From the NCBI RefSeq assembly GCF_029867415.1, contig NC_081185.1:76295553-76359552 (forward strand): DNA of 64,000 nt. The letters are read 5' to 3'. The notes beneath the pieces were generated by a model that saw only the letters and a program-made list of their open reading frames with translations, searched no databases and was not told where the DNA came from. The translations under genes were made by a program, and so were the position numbers. Positions 1-10,303 of this stretch are shown here, piece by piece. The stretch comes from Vicia villosa (taxonomy: Eukaryota; Streptophyta; Magnoliopsida; Fabales; Fabaceae). The stretch's first letter is position 1. Each line of letters opens with the position of its first letter.

Positions 1-72
1 GACCGAAAGACAAATCTATCTTATTCTCATCTCTTATTCTCATTTGCTTCCATGCTTGCTTTATTTGCAACT

Positions 73-1290
73 GGTTAAGCTTCTACTGTGTTGATGTTTA
101 CAAATTCTCTGCTTGATAAAGATAACACTAGGTGCGAGTTCTTGTCTGGGGCACCTGGTCGTGATGTTAGGATCTGCAAGTCTTTGAAGTTGCTTGGGGC
201 TCCCGAACGAGGGATAAGCAAGACACAGTCTATCTTGAGCATTACACTGTTTGGATTGCTCGAATCCCTAAGACACTGACAGGCTCCTGTGTGACTTCGT
301 CAGAATCTTCTGCCAGACAATGATCAAAAGTTTTCTGCAGAGACACCTTTCATTCTCAAGGTTCTGCTTCACATCCTAAGTCACCTCTTCCCGGAGTTTC
401 CCGTTCAGTAGTCATCGCTTGTCAACAGAGATATAAAGAGTATTGGAAACAAGCCGATGTAATCCTAATGTCTGGTTTTCAGTTGCTTCCATGCTTGTTG
501 GAATTTCGGTTGTTTAAGATTCGTGCTTTGGGTCTTCATCACCATAGACTGCTCTCCTGGTTTCAATGACAATACTAGGTGTTTTCCATTTTAGGGCACC
601 TAATCATAATGCCAAGCCTTACAAGGTGTTAAGGTTCAAAGAGTCCAGGACTTGCTCGATGCAAGGGTGTTAGAGTTTATTCATAATGGTTCCTATTGGT
701 CAATCCCATTTCATCTACCGCAAGTAGAATGTTTGGTTCTTCCTCGAGGAGTAACTCATGAGAATCACTTGCAACCTATACTGCCAGAGGCTTCCTTCCC
801 AACAGTCGTTGTATGTTCTAAGTAATGTCTTTGATGGCCAAGTACAGATGTTATTGTTGTTCGCCGATAACAATACAAAGTTTCTTCCATTCATGATGGT
901 GATTTGTGTTTCAGCTGCTATATTTGGGGCTCCTGACCGAGGGATAAGCAAGACGCCTAGTATCTTGAGTTTGTGCACCACTTGCATCACTCAAATCCCT
1001 AAAGCTGAGCACTTACAACTTCTGTATGACCTCACCAATTTTTTTTCTGGGAAGTAATATAAAGTGTTCTGCAGGAATATATGCTAGTGTTTGGTGAATT
1101 TTCCACTCTAGGGCACTTGGTTATCCGAGTGAAGGCCGTCAGACATTCAAAGACAAGGCACAAGACCTGATTGACACCAAGGCTATCACATGCACTCTTG
1201 AGGGCCAGAATTGAAGTTCTCCTTTGACTCAGTGGATCTTCTGAAGCCATAGGTCCATACGGAGAAAGTCTCCTCAACATTGATAATTCT
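73..1290 (+). pseudogene. Degenerate gag-like modules, repeated
   Basis: Three diverged copies of one module can be seen, near 121-170, 566-610 and 1085-1130. Each has an ACTAGGTG-like or GTGTTTGG-like lead followed by GGGCACYTGG or similar. A second motif, GGGATAAGCAAGAC, occurs at about 209 and 939, some 730 bp apart. The last copy (1100-1290) translates in pieces to a His-rich 'HS-ALG' motif followed by a Lys/Asp-rich helix, as in the Cys/His-containing part of Ogre-type gag, but stops break it. A reverse-strand relative lies at about 22740-22960. Function is lost. The gag assignment is tentative. Confidence 0.4.
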
Positions 1291-1484
1291 TAAATCATCA
1301 TGCATGTTCATGTTTAAGCTTTCTTGTTTTGTTTAAATACCATTGTATGCAAAGCTTGTTTGTTTTTGAACTATAACAATAAGGCATTGGATATGTTTGT
1401 CTTGAAAAAATCCGTTTGCTTTTACTCTTATATGTTTTCTATGCTTTTTGTGATACTTAACTCTTGTTAATAAAACATGATTAC

Positions 1485-1945
1485 TCTGTAGGGAGGATGA
1501 TGAACATAATACCAAGAACTTCAAATGGTATGCTTTTGAATAAACCCCTGTTGATGATGTACAAACATTGTTTCAAATTCCCAAACCAGAGATATAAGGG
1601 AGATAGACCCTCGTTAACCCCTTTGAGCCTTGAAGTAGGAGTTTCTTTTCTGTTCAGAAAAAACCCTCACATTTAACCCAGGGGCAGGATAGTGTTCAGT
1701 TAACCTGATCGAGTGTTCAAAGTTCATCAGGAGTACACATTTAAGGATACAATAATGGTTATCCTTCAGAAGGTTGGGGAAATTCGAAACCACAATGGTT
1801 AACCTTCACATGTTCATAGTAGCGATACAACAATGGCTATCCCTCACATCAGAAGGTCGAGACCGACAGCAAAACCGCGATGGTTATCCCTCACATCAGG
1901 AGGTCAAAGGATGATAATACCACAATGGTAATTCTTCATCAATCA
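1485..1945 (+). repeat. Block conserved among three related elements, plus CAATGGTTATCC repeats
   Basis: 1497-1720 (TGATGATGTAC, then AACCCCTTTGAGCC, then a CCCAGGGGCAGG-like stretch) is matched at 58620-58850 (+) and 22305-22535 (-). It is better preserved than its surroundings, yet stop codons fall in every frame I read. From 1740 to 1935 a short word like AATGGTTATCCYTC recurs at least five times, about 40-60 bp apart. Its reverse complement recurs at 22150-22290. The role is unknown; RNA-level function is only a guess. Confidence 0.6.
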
Positions 1946-3262
1946 AGAACTCAGGTAGTCACAATCACTTCAAACAAATCAGAGGCAGTGTGAGATCACG
2001 CGACTTGTTAAAAAAAAGAGAGAAAGAAAAGAAAAAAAGGAAAAAAAAAGAAAAAAAAAGAAAATGATAATGAAATTGCCGAGCAAGGACAAATTCGTGT
2101 GATGTTAAATCAGAAGATCAAGAAAGTGAGTGGCTGCTGCGTCCAAAAAACCTCATTGACTTCTTAATCATCTCAAACTCCTCTTGGAAGATGAATGCTC
2201 GTGTCAATTTAAATGAACTTAGGACTGGAGAACATAATGAAGGGGGTGAGCACCAATAAAATTTGAGCCTAAAAATCCTTTTTTCTAAAAAACCATAAAC
2301 CTGACCATGTTACAATCCTGAAAAGTCCTAACTGAAGCATGAGTTAGTTCGAAAGCAGGCTATACATGGGAATACGGTAAACTGACTCCTAGGAGATTTG
2401 CTAAAACGCTTGAGTTGTTATCATACCATCTTTCTTTCACAAAAAAATCGATGTTACAACATCTTTTCATAAAGTTTCTTTAAACTTCTAGAAAAACATA
2501 CTCTTTGCATTAGAATTATATTTCTCATAATAAACATTCTTTGTATATGAACAAGTTCTTGACATCCAGAAAGTTTTCATCATGAACTTCAGATGAAAAA
2601 GTTTTATCCTCCCAAAGGACAAGTTATCTTCAGAACTCCATTGAGCAGAGGTTGCAATTTTCAAAGTTTGATCATCCTAAGGGGCACAAAAGCATTTGAA
2701 TACTCTATCGAGTAAGTTTTCAATCAATCTGAGGCAATTAGGTCAAGATTAGAGGAATCTCTCAAAGTGTTGAGTAATTAAGGGAATTCACCCAAGTTTA
2801 GTTGAAACTACCTCCAATACTGGTCAAGTAGGGGCATGGCTCCAAAGTTCATGATACTGGGGAAAGCTGGCTATGATAGAACGAATCTCAAGACAAAATT
2901 ATTCAAGGTCCCTACAGGTTGGGGAAAAGCGATATGCATTGGCATTCTCTCATTTGATCAGGTTAAGTCCAGGCTCAGGCTAAACAACTTCTAAATTCGA
3001 AGACTATCGAGAAGTTAGGGTCGTCATCCTCAGCATGCAGAAGCTGAAAGTCCAATCTTTATTGGCATCTCTTTACATTCTAGTGCGATTGTCAAGTCCC
3101 TTCCAGAAGTTGGAGCCAGCGATAATTGGCAAATCAACCATTTATTCTCCACGGGAATCAGAATCCTTGAGTCAAGATCAGTTGTTTATCGTGAGAATTC
3201 CTTGTTGACTTCCAACTTTGTGTCAACATGCATCGAAGCATAAAACAGTTAAAGCTTGTTCC
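1946..3262 (+). other. Non-coding stretch of the old Ty3-like element
   Basis: No gene seen. It includes an almost pure purine tract at 2009-2064 and a block at 2255-2420 (TTGAGCCTA through CTGACTCCTAGGAG) with a clear counterpart at 59300-59460 in the F element. The remainder is unremarkable AT-rich sequence with stops in all frames. Confidence 0.5.
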
Positions 3263-3651
3263 TGTAACACCCCGATATCCGCTGCACGCATCAACCGTGT
3301 CGGCCAACCGAGCATGTTACCGGCTTAATCAATAATCCCCCCTAGGTCCGCTTATCGGCTGCCCAGGTAATATTGTTTTTGCCTCCCGCAGGAATCGAAC
3401 CATGTACCTAGGGGTTAAGTACATATTCATAGCAATTCCTGCTACCAATTGAGCTAGTAGCTCAAGTGGTAGCAGGAATTGCTATGAATATGTACTTAAC
3501 CCCTAGGTACATGGTTCGATTCCTGCGGGAGGCAAAAACAATATTTCCTGGGCAGCCGATAAGCGGACCTAGGGGGGATTATTGATTAAGCTGGTGACAT
3601 GCTTGGTAGGCCGGAAGCCCTGCGGGGTAAGCGGAAATCCAGGGTGTTACA
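3263..3651. mobile_element. 389-bp palindromic foldback element with TG...CA ends and 5-bp target duplication
   Basis: GTTCC lies on both sides (3258-3262 and 3652-3656). The insert opens TGTAACACCC and closes GGGTGTTACA, so it has LTR-style TG/CA ends as well as inverted termini. The arms mirror each other about position 3457, exactly the midpoint. The inner 140 or so bases of each arm are nearly identical, while the outer 50 or so are diverged apart from the tips. Each arm contains a tRNA-like module with an intact GGTTCGATTCC B box. It has no coding capacity. It could be an inverted dimer of an LTR 5' end or a foldback MITE. The TSD and symmetry are read directly; the origin is inference. 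Confidence 0.8.
3457..3533 (+). other. tRNA-like module in right arm (mirror copy at 3381-3457, minus strand)
   Basis: An A-box-like word (TAGCTCAAGTGG, from 3458) and a consensus B box (GGTTCGATTCC, 3513-3523) are spaced as in a tRNA gene with a long middle arm. The left-arm mirror has its B box at 3391-3401. No convincing acceptor stem or anticodon arm was found, so a working tRNA gene is unlikely. A pol III promoter remnant or SINE-like head is more plausible. Confidence 0.5.
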
Positions 3652-3656
3652 GTTCC

Positions 3657-4189
3657 AGAAGCCCAAAACAGAGGATACATCCCTACACATAATCTTACCA
3701 TACATGTTTGGTGTCTTGAACCATTACCTGTTTGAACGTCCTCGATTTGTCTGTAAGCCCATTACCTGTTGGCATCCTGACAATCAATACGAATATGCAG
3801 AATACTATGAAAGACAATGCTTGTTTGGTCCCTTTGAAGTCAATACTTGCTTGACCCTTTAAGCCCACTTCTTGGTGACTTTTCTCGGAAAACCAATGTC
3901 TGTTTGATACCCCGGCCGATGCATGTTTGGCGTTCTAATCACTACTTGCCTATAAATGCATTGAATCCATTGCCTGTTTGGAAAGTTTCAAAGCCCAGTT
4001 GTCTGACAAACCGTGTGATCTTACATTTTCCCATTGTGGGTGAGCATTACCTTCCTCTTCCATGTGAGGAAATCCCGTGGAGATGTCATGCCTCTTGGGG
4101 CATTTTCTATTTTACCTCAAAGGTACATGTATCCATTCAAATACTGCATGCCAATGCAAAGGCAAAGTCTCGCCAAGCAATGGTAATAT
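3657..4189 (+). other. Non-coding stretch resuming the old element after the palindrome
   Basis: The short open frames here look like chance. A phrase like CATTACCTGTTTGG recurs loosely (near 3722, 3760 and 3968), suggesting decayed short repeats. No gene or RNA was recognised. Confidence 0.4.
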
Positions 4190-5240
4190 CCCCAACCTGG
4201 GTTTGCATAATCCCCAGCATTATCTAAAGACTCCGGTATCTCTCCAGTAAGTTGTAGCGCTTCGGGCGGATCATTCCCCAACATCCCCAGTGCAAAATGC
4301 TTTTTTCTTCCAAGTGGAACTTCCCCTCGAAGTGGATATTCTCTGAAGCAGAGTTTCGTCTCTCATTTTTAAAGGTTCTTAATTGTCCTTCACTCCCCGT
4401 CGTTGGGATGCTCCCCAGTTGAATCATGATTGAATAGTATCTGATTCTCCAGCCGAATACTTAATGAGGTTCCTCGCCCAATTTCCTCATTTTCCTTAGT
4501 GGATTGTTTTTCTCCTCAACAGATTGACCTTTTCCCCAGTTAGAAGGTTATCTTATTCCCCAGCGGAGTACTTCGATAAGAATTTCTTGTTCCAGATTCC
4601 TTATCCCCAGCGGATTTCTTATCTTCTTAGTGGATCTTTATGCAGAAGTATTAATCTTCCCCATTGAGCCTTTCCTTAGCAGAGTTTCTCGTGCATCCTC
4701 TACAGAATCTGCTTCCGTCAAGGATTTCCCCAATGGAGTTCGTTCTACACAAGCAAGTTGGTTACTCCCCGTCATAGTTGTCTCCATGACTTGCACTTAT
4801 CTTCGTATCCCCAATGGGGTGATAGTTTGCTTCTCCAGTGAAGTTGTCGGGGTATTCCCCAAGCAGTCAATCGGGATTTCCTAATCCCCAAGCAGGGTTT
4901 ATTCCCTAAACAGAGTTCACGCTCATATTTGATCATCTCTAGCAGATGTTCAACTTATCTTTGCCAACTCACAGTTTACGGCTTCTGGTCACTCATCTTG
5001 TACTCCCCACAGAGTTCCATGCTCTCTCCAAGACTTCTTCAGTAGTTCAGTGATCATCCGCTGTCTCCCTAAGCAGCATCCGAATCATGCATCATTTGCA
5101 TAACATTCTCAAAATCATGTAGTGTTTTCCTTCTCGGAACGTTATTCCATAAACATTCATACATGTATAAATCATATCATATTTGTTTCTTTCTGCAGGA
5201 AAGTTATTAAGATACGAATGCTCCCCAGAGAGCAATATTC
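4190..5240 (+). repeat. Dispersed CCCCAG-type motif array
   Basis: About twenty copies of words like TCCCCAGCGGAGT, TCCCCAGTTRGAA or CCCCAAGCAG are scattered through roughly 1 kb (for example near 4412, 4531, 4556, 4603, 4728, 4809, 4857, 4886, 5003 and 5222). The best copies resemble the reverse complement of the primer-binding site used by the E and F elements. Spacing is irregular (about 25-130 bp), so this is not a simple satellite. No protein is supported. Confidence 0.55.
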
Positions 5241-5269
5241 GCCTAGTCATTACAGGCGTTATCCTGATA

Positions 5270-6150
5270 TTGAGATCAGAAGAGGATTATCAATTCACCC
5301 ATTGAAGACATTATGTTCCCGGCGCACACAGTTCAGATGAGATATCTGTCCTTATTCTTGATATTCATATTAGTTGAAGGGACCGCCTCTGGATCTTGTC
5401 AATCTTACGAAGGAGCCATACATTGATATCTAGATCATATGGAGATGTCTTCCTGGTTGACTTTGTCATTCAGAAGAGGATTGTTCTACTTATTTTCTGA
5501 CGCATCTCAGATCAGTTCAAAGACATTCTTATTCTCGATGCCCCAAGATTGGTGGAAGATATTTGTTCCTATCCTGATATTCAGTTCAATTTTGAAGGAA
5601 CCGCCTCCGAATCTCTGTCGATCTTCCGAAGGATCAAGTCCTATGATGCATCAGATTAGTTGGAAATATCTACTCCCTGACGATTTAGTTTGTTCAGAAG
5701 AAGAACTCGTCTGCCCAGTCATGATGCCTAACTATTAGTTGAAGACATTTTCTTTACCCGGCGTACACAGTTTGGAAGAGATATTTTTTCCTATCCTAAT
5801 ATTCAGATTCATATTAGTTGAAGGAACCGCCTCCGAATCTCTGTGGATCTTCCGAAGGAGCAAGCCACTAATAACATCAGATTTGATGGAGATGTCTACC
5901 TGATCGACTTTGTCTTTTAGATAAAGATTGTCCTACTTATTTTCTGGCATCGCGTCCAAATCAGTTTAAAGGAATTCTTTCCCCTGCGTACACAGCTCGA
6001 AGAGATATTGTTCCTATCCTGATTTCCAGTTCACTTTTGAAGGAACTGCCTCCGGATCCCCGTGGTCTTACGAAGGAGCTAGCCACTAATTCGCATATTA
6101 GTAGGAATATGTACCTGATGATTTAATTGCATCAGAAGAGATGTATGCCT
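5270..6150 (+). repeat. Tandem array of about 220-bp units in the element's 3' region
   Basis: The anchor TTGAAGG, followed by an RCYGCCTC word, recurs at 5374, 5592, 5818 and 6037, giving periods of 218, 226 and 219 bp. A GCGYACACAG-like word precedes three of the four anchors. The units are diverged by substitutions and small indels. The array sits between the body of the element and its polypurine tract, the position where tandem arrays are known in the 3' untranslated regions of Tat-group elements. Confidence 0.75.
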
Positions 6151-6578
6151 TGATTCCCAGATCATAATTCCTAGATCAGAGATACTTATTACCCGTTGAT
6201 GTTCGAATCAACCGATGTATCTCCCTCGATCCCCAGATCGACCTAAGACATCTGTCCCGATGCAAGTTCGGAGACATCTGTTACATCTGACTCTCAAATA
6301 AGTCGAGATGTTCCTTCTCTTGATAACCAGATCATTTGAAGTGTTTCCCTTGCCTATGGGTGCTCGTTCCTTCTTATCGCAAGTTGGAGATATTTAGTTA
6401 TCCAGACCAATTGAAGTTTTTTCTCCCTGCTTGCGGGGTGGTACATGCCTTCTTTTTTCAAGATGGAATCTTCTATTGATCAAGAGCGCAGATTTTCGAG
6501 TTCATTCTGGTATTCAATCTCCTTCCACCTCGACGGTTCGAAACTTTCGTTTCTCGCTCGTCAGGTTCTAGAAGTTTG

Positions 6579-6591
6579 AATAGGGGGAACT
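6579..6591 (+). promoter_or_regulatory. Polypurine tract of the old Ty3-like element
   Basis: A GAATAGGGGGAAC tract abuts the LTR start TGTTGCACCCC. It matches in position and style the AAATAGGGGCATC tract before F's 3' LTR, and would prime plus-strand synthesis. Confidence 0.7.
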
Positions 6592-7259
6592 GTTGCACCC
6601 CAAAATTTTCCCTCTTTATCCATGCCATAAGTTATAAATGACGTTTATTTCGTTGTTCGAAAAGCAAGAAAAATAATAAAGATTTTCTTGTACAAGGTGC
6701 CTCCAATTGTTAATGCAACTGTGATTCATTGGATTTCATGTCGAGATGTTCTTATGTGCTTCAATTCTTATCTTCTTCAAGAATTCCTTAAGGCGTTACT
6801 GTTATGTTGGATTGAGGTTCAAATGCGAATCATGGCGTAAAGAAATAAAGTGGCGATCAAGACAATTATTTGTTCTCTCAATTGCTTATGACTTTTTGCT
6901 TATAATGTGAGTTCATTTGAGACTGAAGTTAAGGGTTCGTTAAGAATGCAAGTTGATTTGGGTTTGAAGTTGACTAAGTGATTCCATAAATTCAAGTTTG
7001 TATTCAAGATTCATTAATTTCAAGTTCTTAAGCTCATGATTTGTCAAGAGTTTATTTAAACTTGTTAAAAATGGAAGGTTATTTCATATGTTTTGGCATG
7101 CAAATCTCAAGATTCAAATTAATTCAAATTGCATGCAAGATTCATCATCATTCAAATTAAAGGAAAGCCCATACACTTCATTACAAAAATCATCCAAAAA
7201 AACATGTTCAAAATCCAATTTCATAATTACATGTTTAAAACTTCTTTCCAACATGATAG
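6592..7259 (+). repeat. 3' LTR (first part) of the old Ty3-like element
   Basis: It begins TGTTGCACCCCAAAATTT, typical of this LTR group, directly after the polypurine tract. It is AT-rich and non-coding. Copia-1 interrupts it: GATAG at 7255-7259 is the target site, duplicated at 18206-18210. The far end of this LTR cannot be placed. Confidence 0.65.
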
Positions 7260-8319
7260 TGTTAGAACAAGATTTGTTCTGATCAATATTCTTAGTTTTG
7301 ATGATAACAATGTATATGAATTTTGTATAAGGCAATGTGGTACTCTAATCCTTTACATTTTCCATTTCAGGAATTATATAAGGAGTACGCACAATTCAGC
7401 GCTAGAAGCACTGACTCAAAAGGTTCAAGTATGCAACATCAAAACATGCTCTCGCAAGACATCAGAAGATGGTCAAGCAGAATCAGAACACGGTCTATGA
7501 AGCATCAGAAGAACATGAGATCAGAAGCAGAAGCACTGAAGTTCTTATGGTATCACGCTAAAGCACTTCAAAGTTAGAAGACCAGAAGATGCTCTGCACC
7601 AAGCTGATTGACTCTGATTATTCAAACATTACATCTACAAAAGGCAAAGTCAGTAGAAGCAGTAAAAGCAAGGCTCGAGGTAGTTGACAAAAGAGTGAAA
7701 CATTAAATGCAGAGCTGTACGGAACACGCAACGCATTAAATGCTCCCAACGGTCATCTTCTCAAACGCCTATAAATAGAAGTTCTGATGAGAAGCTGAAT
7801 ACACAACTCTTGCGCAAAAATACAGAAACACTGTCAAATTCAAAAGCTCCCAAACTTCATCTTCAACCTCACTCACTTGTAATATCTTAGTGAGATTTAA
7901 GCTTAGAACTTAAGAGAAATATCACAGTTGTGATTATAGCTTTTTAAGAAGCATTTGAATACTCTTGTAAACATTTATTTTACATTGATTTGTAAAAGGT
8001 TCCTAGAGTGATCAAGTTGTGATCAGTAGACTCTAGAAGACTTAGAAGTTTCTAAGTGGTGTATTTCCTAGAGTGATCAAGGTGTGATTAGTATACTCTA
8101 GAAGACTTAGAGTGTTTCTAAGTGGATGACCATTGTAATCAAGATTGATTAGTGGATTAAATCCTCAGTTAAGGTAAATCACTCTAAGGGGGTGGACTGG
8201 AGTAGTTTCGTTAACAACGAACCAGGATAAAAATAATTGTGTTATTTGTTTTTATCTTAAGAGTTTTTAAAGTCACACTTATTCAAACCCCCCCTTTCTA
8301 AGTGTTTTTCTATCCTTCA
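7260..8319 (+). repeat. Copia-1 5' LTR
   Basis: Runs TGTTAGAAC...ATCCTTCA, 1060 bp. It lacks about 65 bp present in the 3' LTR (around 17455-17520), which accounts for most of the 70-bp length difference. Tandem CTAGAGTGATCAAG-type units occur near its 3' end (from about 8003 and 8069). Confidence 0.92.
7770..7777 (+). promoter_or_regulatory. TATA box of Copia-1 5' LTR
   Basis: TATAAATA follows a GC-richer stretch. The same site is present in the 3' LTR (17656-17663) and in Copia-2 (43666-43673). It is the likely core promoter for the element transcript. Confidence 0.6.
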
Positions 8320-8321
8320 AT

Positions 8322-8333
8322 TGGCATCAGAGC
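8322..8333 (+). other. Copia-1 primer binding site
   Basis: TGGCATCAGAGC starts two bases after the LTR end and is complementary to the 3' end of initiator Met-tRNA, apart from one common variant base. Copia-2 has the same site. Confidence 0.85.
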
Positions 8334-8394
8334 GCCGGTTCTAGGTGCAAGCACTTAACCGTGTTAGAAAAAGATTCGGGAAGAGAAAAACGCT

Positions 8395-10303
8395 ATGGCT
8401 GATATTGTTACATCCACTTCTACTTAAAATGATCAACACAATAATGGAAATGGATACTCTAGACCACCAGTATTTGATGGTGAAAACTTTGAATACTGGA
8501 AAGATAGATTGGAAGTTACTTCCTTGGTCTAGATGGTGAATTATGGGATCTTCTTGTGGATGGTTACAGACATCCTCTAAATGCTAGAAGAGTAAAGATG
8601 TCAAGACAAGAAATGAGTGATGATCAAAAGAAACAATTCAAAAATCATCACAAGTGTAGGACTATTCTGCTGAATGCTATTTCTCATGCTGAATATGAGA
8701 AGATATCAAACAGAGAAACTGCCCATGACATCTATGAATCATTGAAAATGACTCATGAAGGAAATGCCCAAGTCAAGGAGACTAAAGCTCTTGCATTAAT
8801 CCAGAAGTATGAAGCCTTCAAATGGAGGATGATGAAAACATTGAAACAATGTTCTCAAGATTTAAAAATCTAACTGCTGGATTAAGAGTGCTTGACAAGG
8901 GATATACAAAGGCTGATCACGTCAAGAAGATCATCAGAAGCTTGCCCAGAAGCTGGGGCCCAATGGCGACTGCATTCAAGATAGCAAAGAATCTGAATGA
9001 AGTCTCTTTGGAAGAGCTGATCAGCGCCTTGAGGATTCATGAAATAGAGCTGGATGCTAATGAACCTCAGAAGAAAGGTAAGTCTATTGCATTGAAGTCT
9101 ATTAATAAAAAATGCACTAACGCTTTTCAGGTTGAAGAAGAAGATTCTGAAGAGTTAGAATCAAAAGAAGAAGAAGATGAACTGTCCATGATCTCCAGAA
9201 GGGTAAACCAACTCTGGAAGAGCAAACAAAGGAAGTTCAAGAACTTACAAAGTTCCAAGAAGCCTGAAAGAGGAGAATCTTCTGGAATTAGAAGATCTGA
9301 CAAAAAGAAGGTCACGTGCTTTGAATGCAAGGAGCCAGGTCACTACAAGAGTGAGTGTCTAAAGCTCCAGAGGGAGAAGCCCAAGAAGAAGTTCTAGAAG
9401 AAGAAATGTCTTATGGCAACTTTGGATGATTCAGATTCATCAGAATCAGACTCTGAAGATGAGAAGGCAAACATTGCGCTCATGGCCACTGTTGATGATG
9501 GATCAGAATCTACATTAGAATCAGATTCTGAAGAGGTATTTTCTGAACTATCTAGAGAAGAGTTAGTTTCCAGTTTAACAGAACTTCTGGAACTCAAGGC
9601 TTAGCTTAGTATCAAATACAAAAAGCTGAAAAAGCTATTTGAATCTGAAACTAAGAAGCTTGAAGTAGAAAATTCGGAACTGAAGGAAAAAGTTTTAAAT
9701 TTATCCAAAGATGTTGGATCTTCTTCTAGCTCAGAAAAGTCTACTCCTAGTCTGAATAATATTCTTAAAGAATATGACTTGAGCTTTAGAAAGTTCTTAT
9801 CCAGAGGTATTGGAAGAAGTCAACTTGCCTCTATGATATATGCTGTTAGTGGAAACAAGAGAGTTGGCATAGGCTATGAGGGTGAAACCCCATACAAACT
9901 TGAACCTGTAGATGATATGAAAATCACATACAAGCCCTTGTATGATCAGTTCAAGTATGGCCACTCCCATGATATTAGGCTCACATCACATGCCAAAAGC
10001 TTTCACATTACACACACTAAGAAGCATGTGACACAAAATAGAAAATATCATGTAACTCAAACTAAGGAATATCATGATGTACCTCCTGTTGTTTATCAAT
10101 CTAAACCCAAGTTCAATCAGAACTTGAGGAAAACTAACAAGAAAGGACCCAAGAAAATGTGGGTACCTAAGGAGAAGATAATTTCTATTGCAGATATCCT
10201 TGGCAACAAAGAAGACAAAGCAAAACATGTCATGGTACCTGGACTCTGGGTGCTCGCGGCACATGACGGGAAGAAGGTCTATATTCCAAGACCCGGTGCT
10301 TAA
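8395..10303 (+). pseudogene. Copia-1 gag pseudogene
   Basis: Homologous throughout to the intact Copia-2 gag (44309-46210), which shows the damage. There is a stop at codon 11 (8425-8427), single-base losses near 8513 and 8820, and in-frame stops at 9395-9397 and 9602-9604. The zinc knuckle (CFECKEPGHYKSEC) is intact here. A Ser/Glu/Asp-rich acidic stretch and a Lys/Glu-rich helical region follow it. One segment (about 26 bp after 8530) is present here and absent from Copia-2. Gag would form the cytoplasmic particle. No full product is possible. Confidence 0.9.

Larger units (their letters stand above)
1..6591 (+). mobile_element. Internal region of an old Ty3/gypsy-type element lacking gag-pol
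   Basis: No long coding frame survives. Blocks inside it recur in the same order in the F element (57501-60971), and some recur reversed at 21970-24037, so all three belong to one group of large non-autonomous elements. From left to right it holds diverged gag-like modules, a conserved non-coding block near 1490-1720, short CAATGGTTATCC-type repeats, a purine tract (2009-2064), a second shared block near 2255-2420, the inserted palindrome, a CCCCAG-rich stretch, a tandem array of about 220-bp units, and a polypurine tract. The right end is fixed by the LTR start at 6592. The left part lies outside the window. Assignment to the Tat/Ogre group rests on the Arg-tRNA-like primer site of its relatives here and on the 3' UTR array, and is inference. 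Confidence 0.7.

Noticed and set aside
9127..9597. Ser-rich minus-strand frames opposite gag
   Set aside because: They mirror the Glu/Ser-rich codons of the gag sense strand; the same artefact occurs at 45313-45504.
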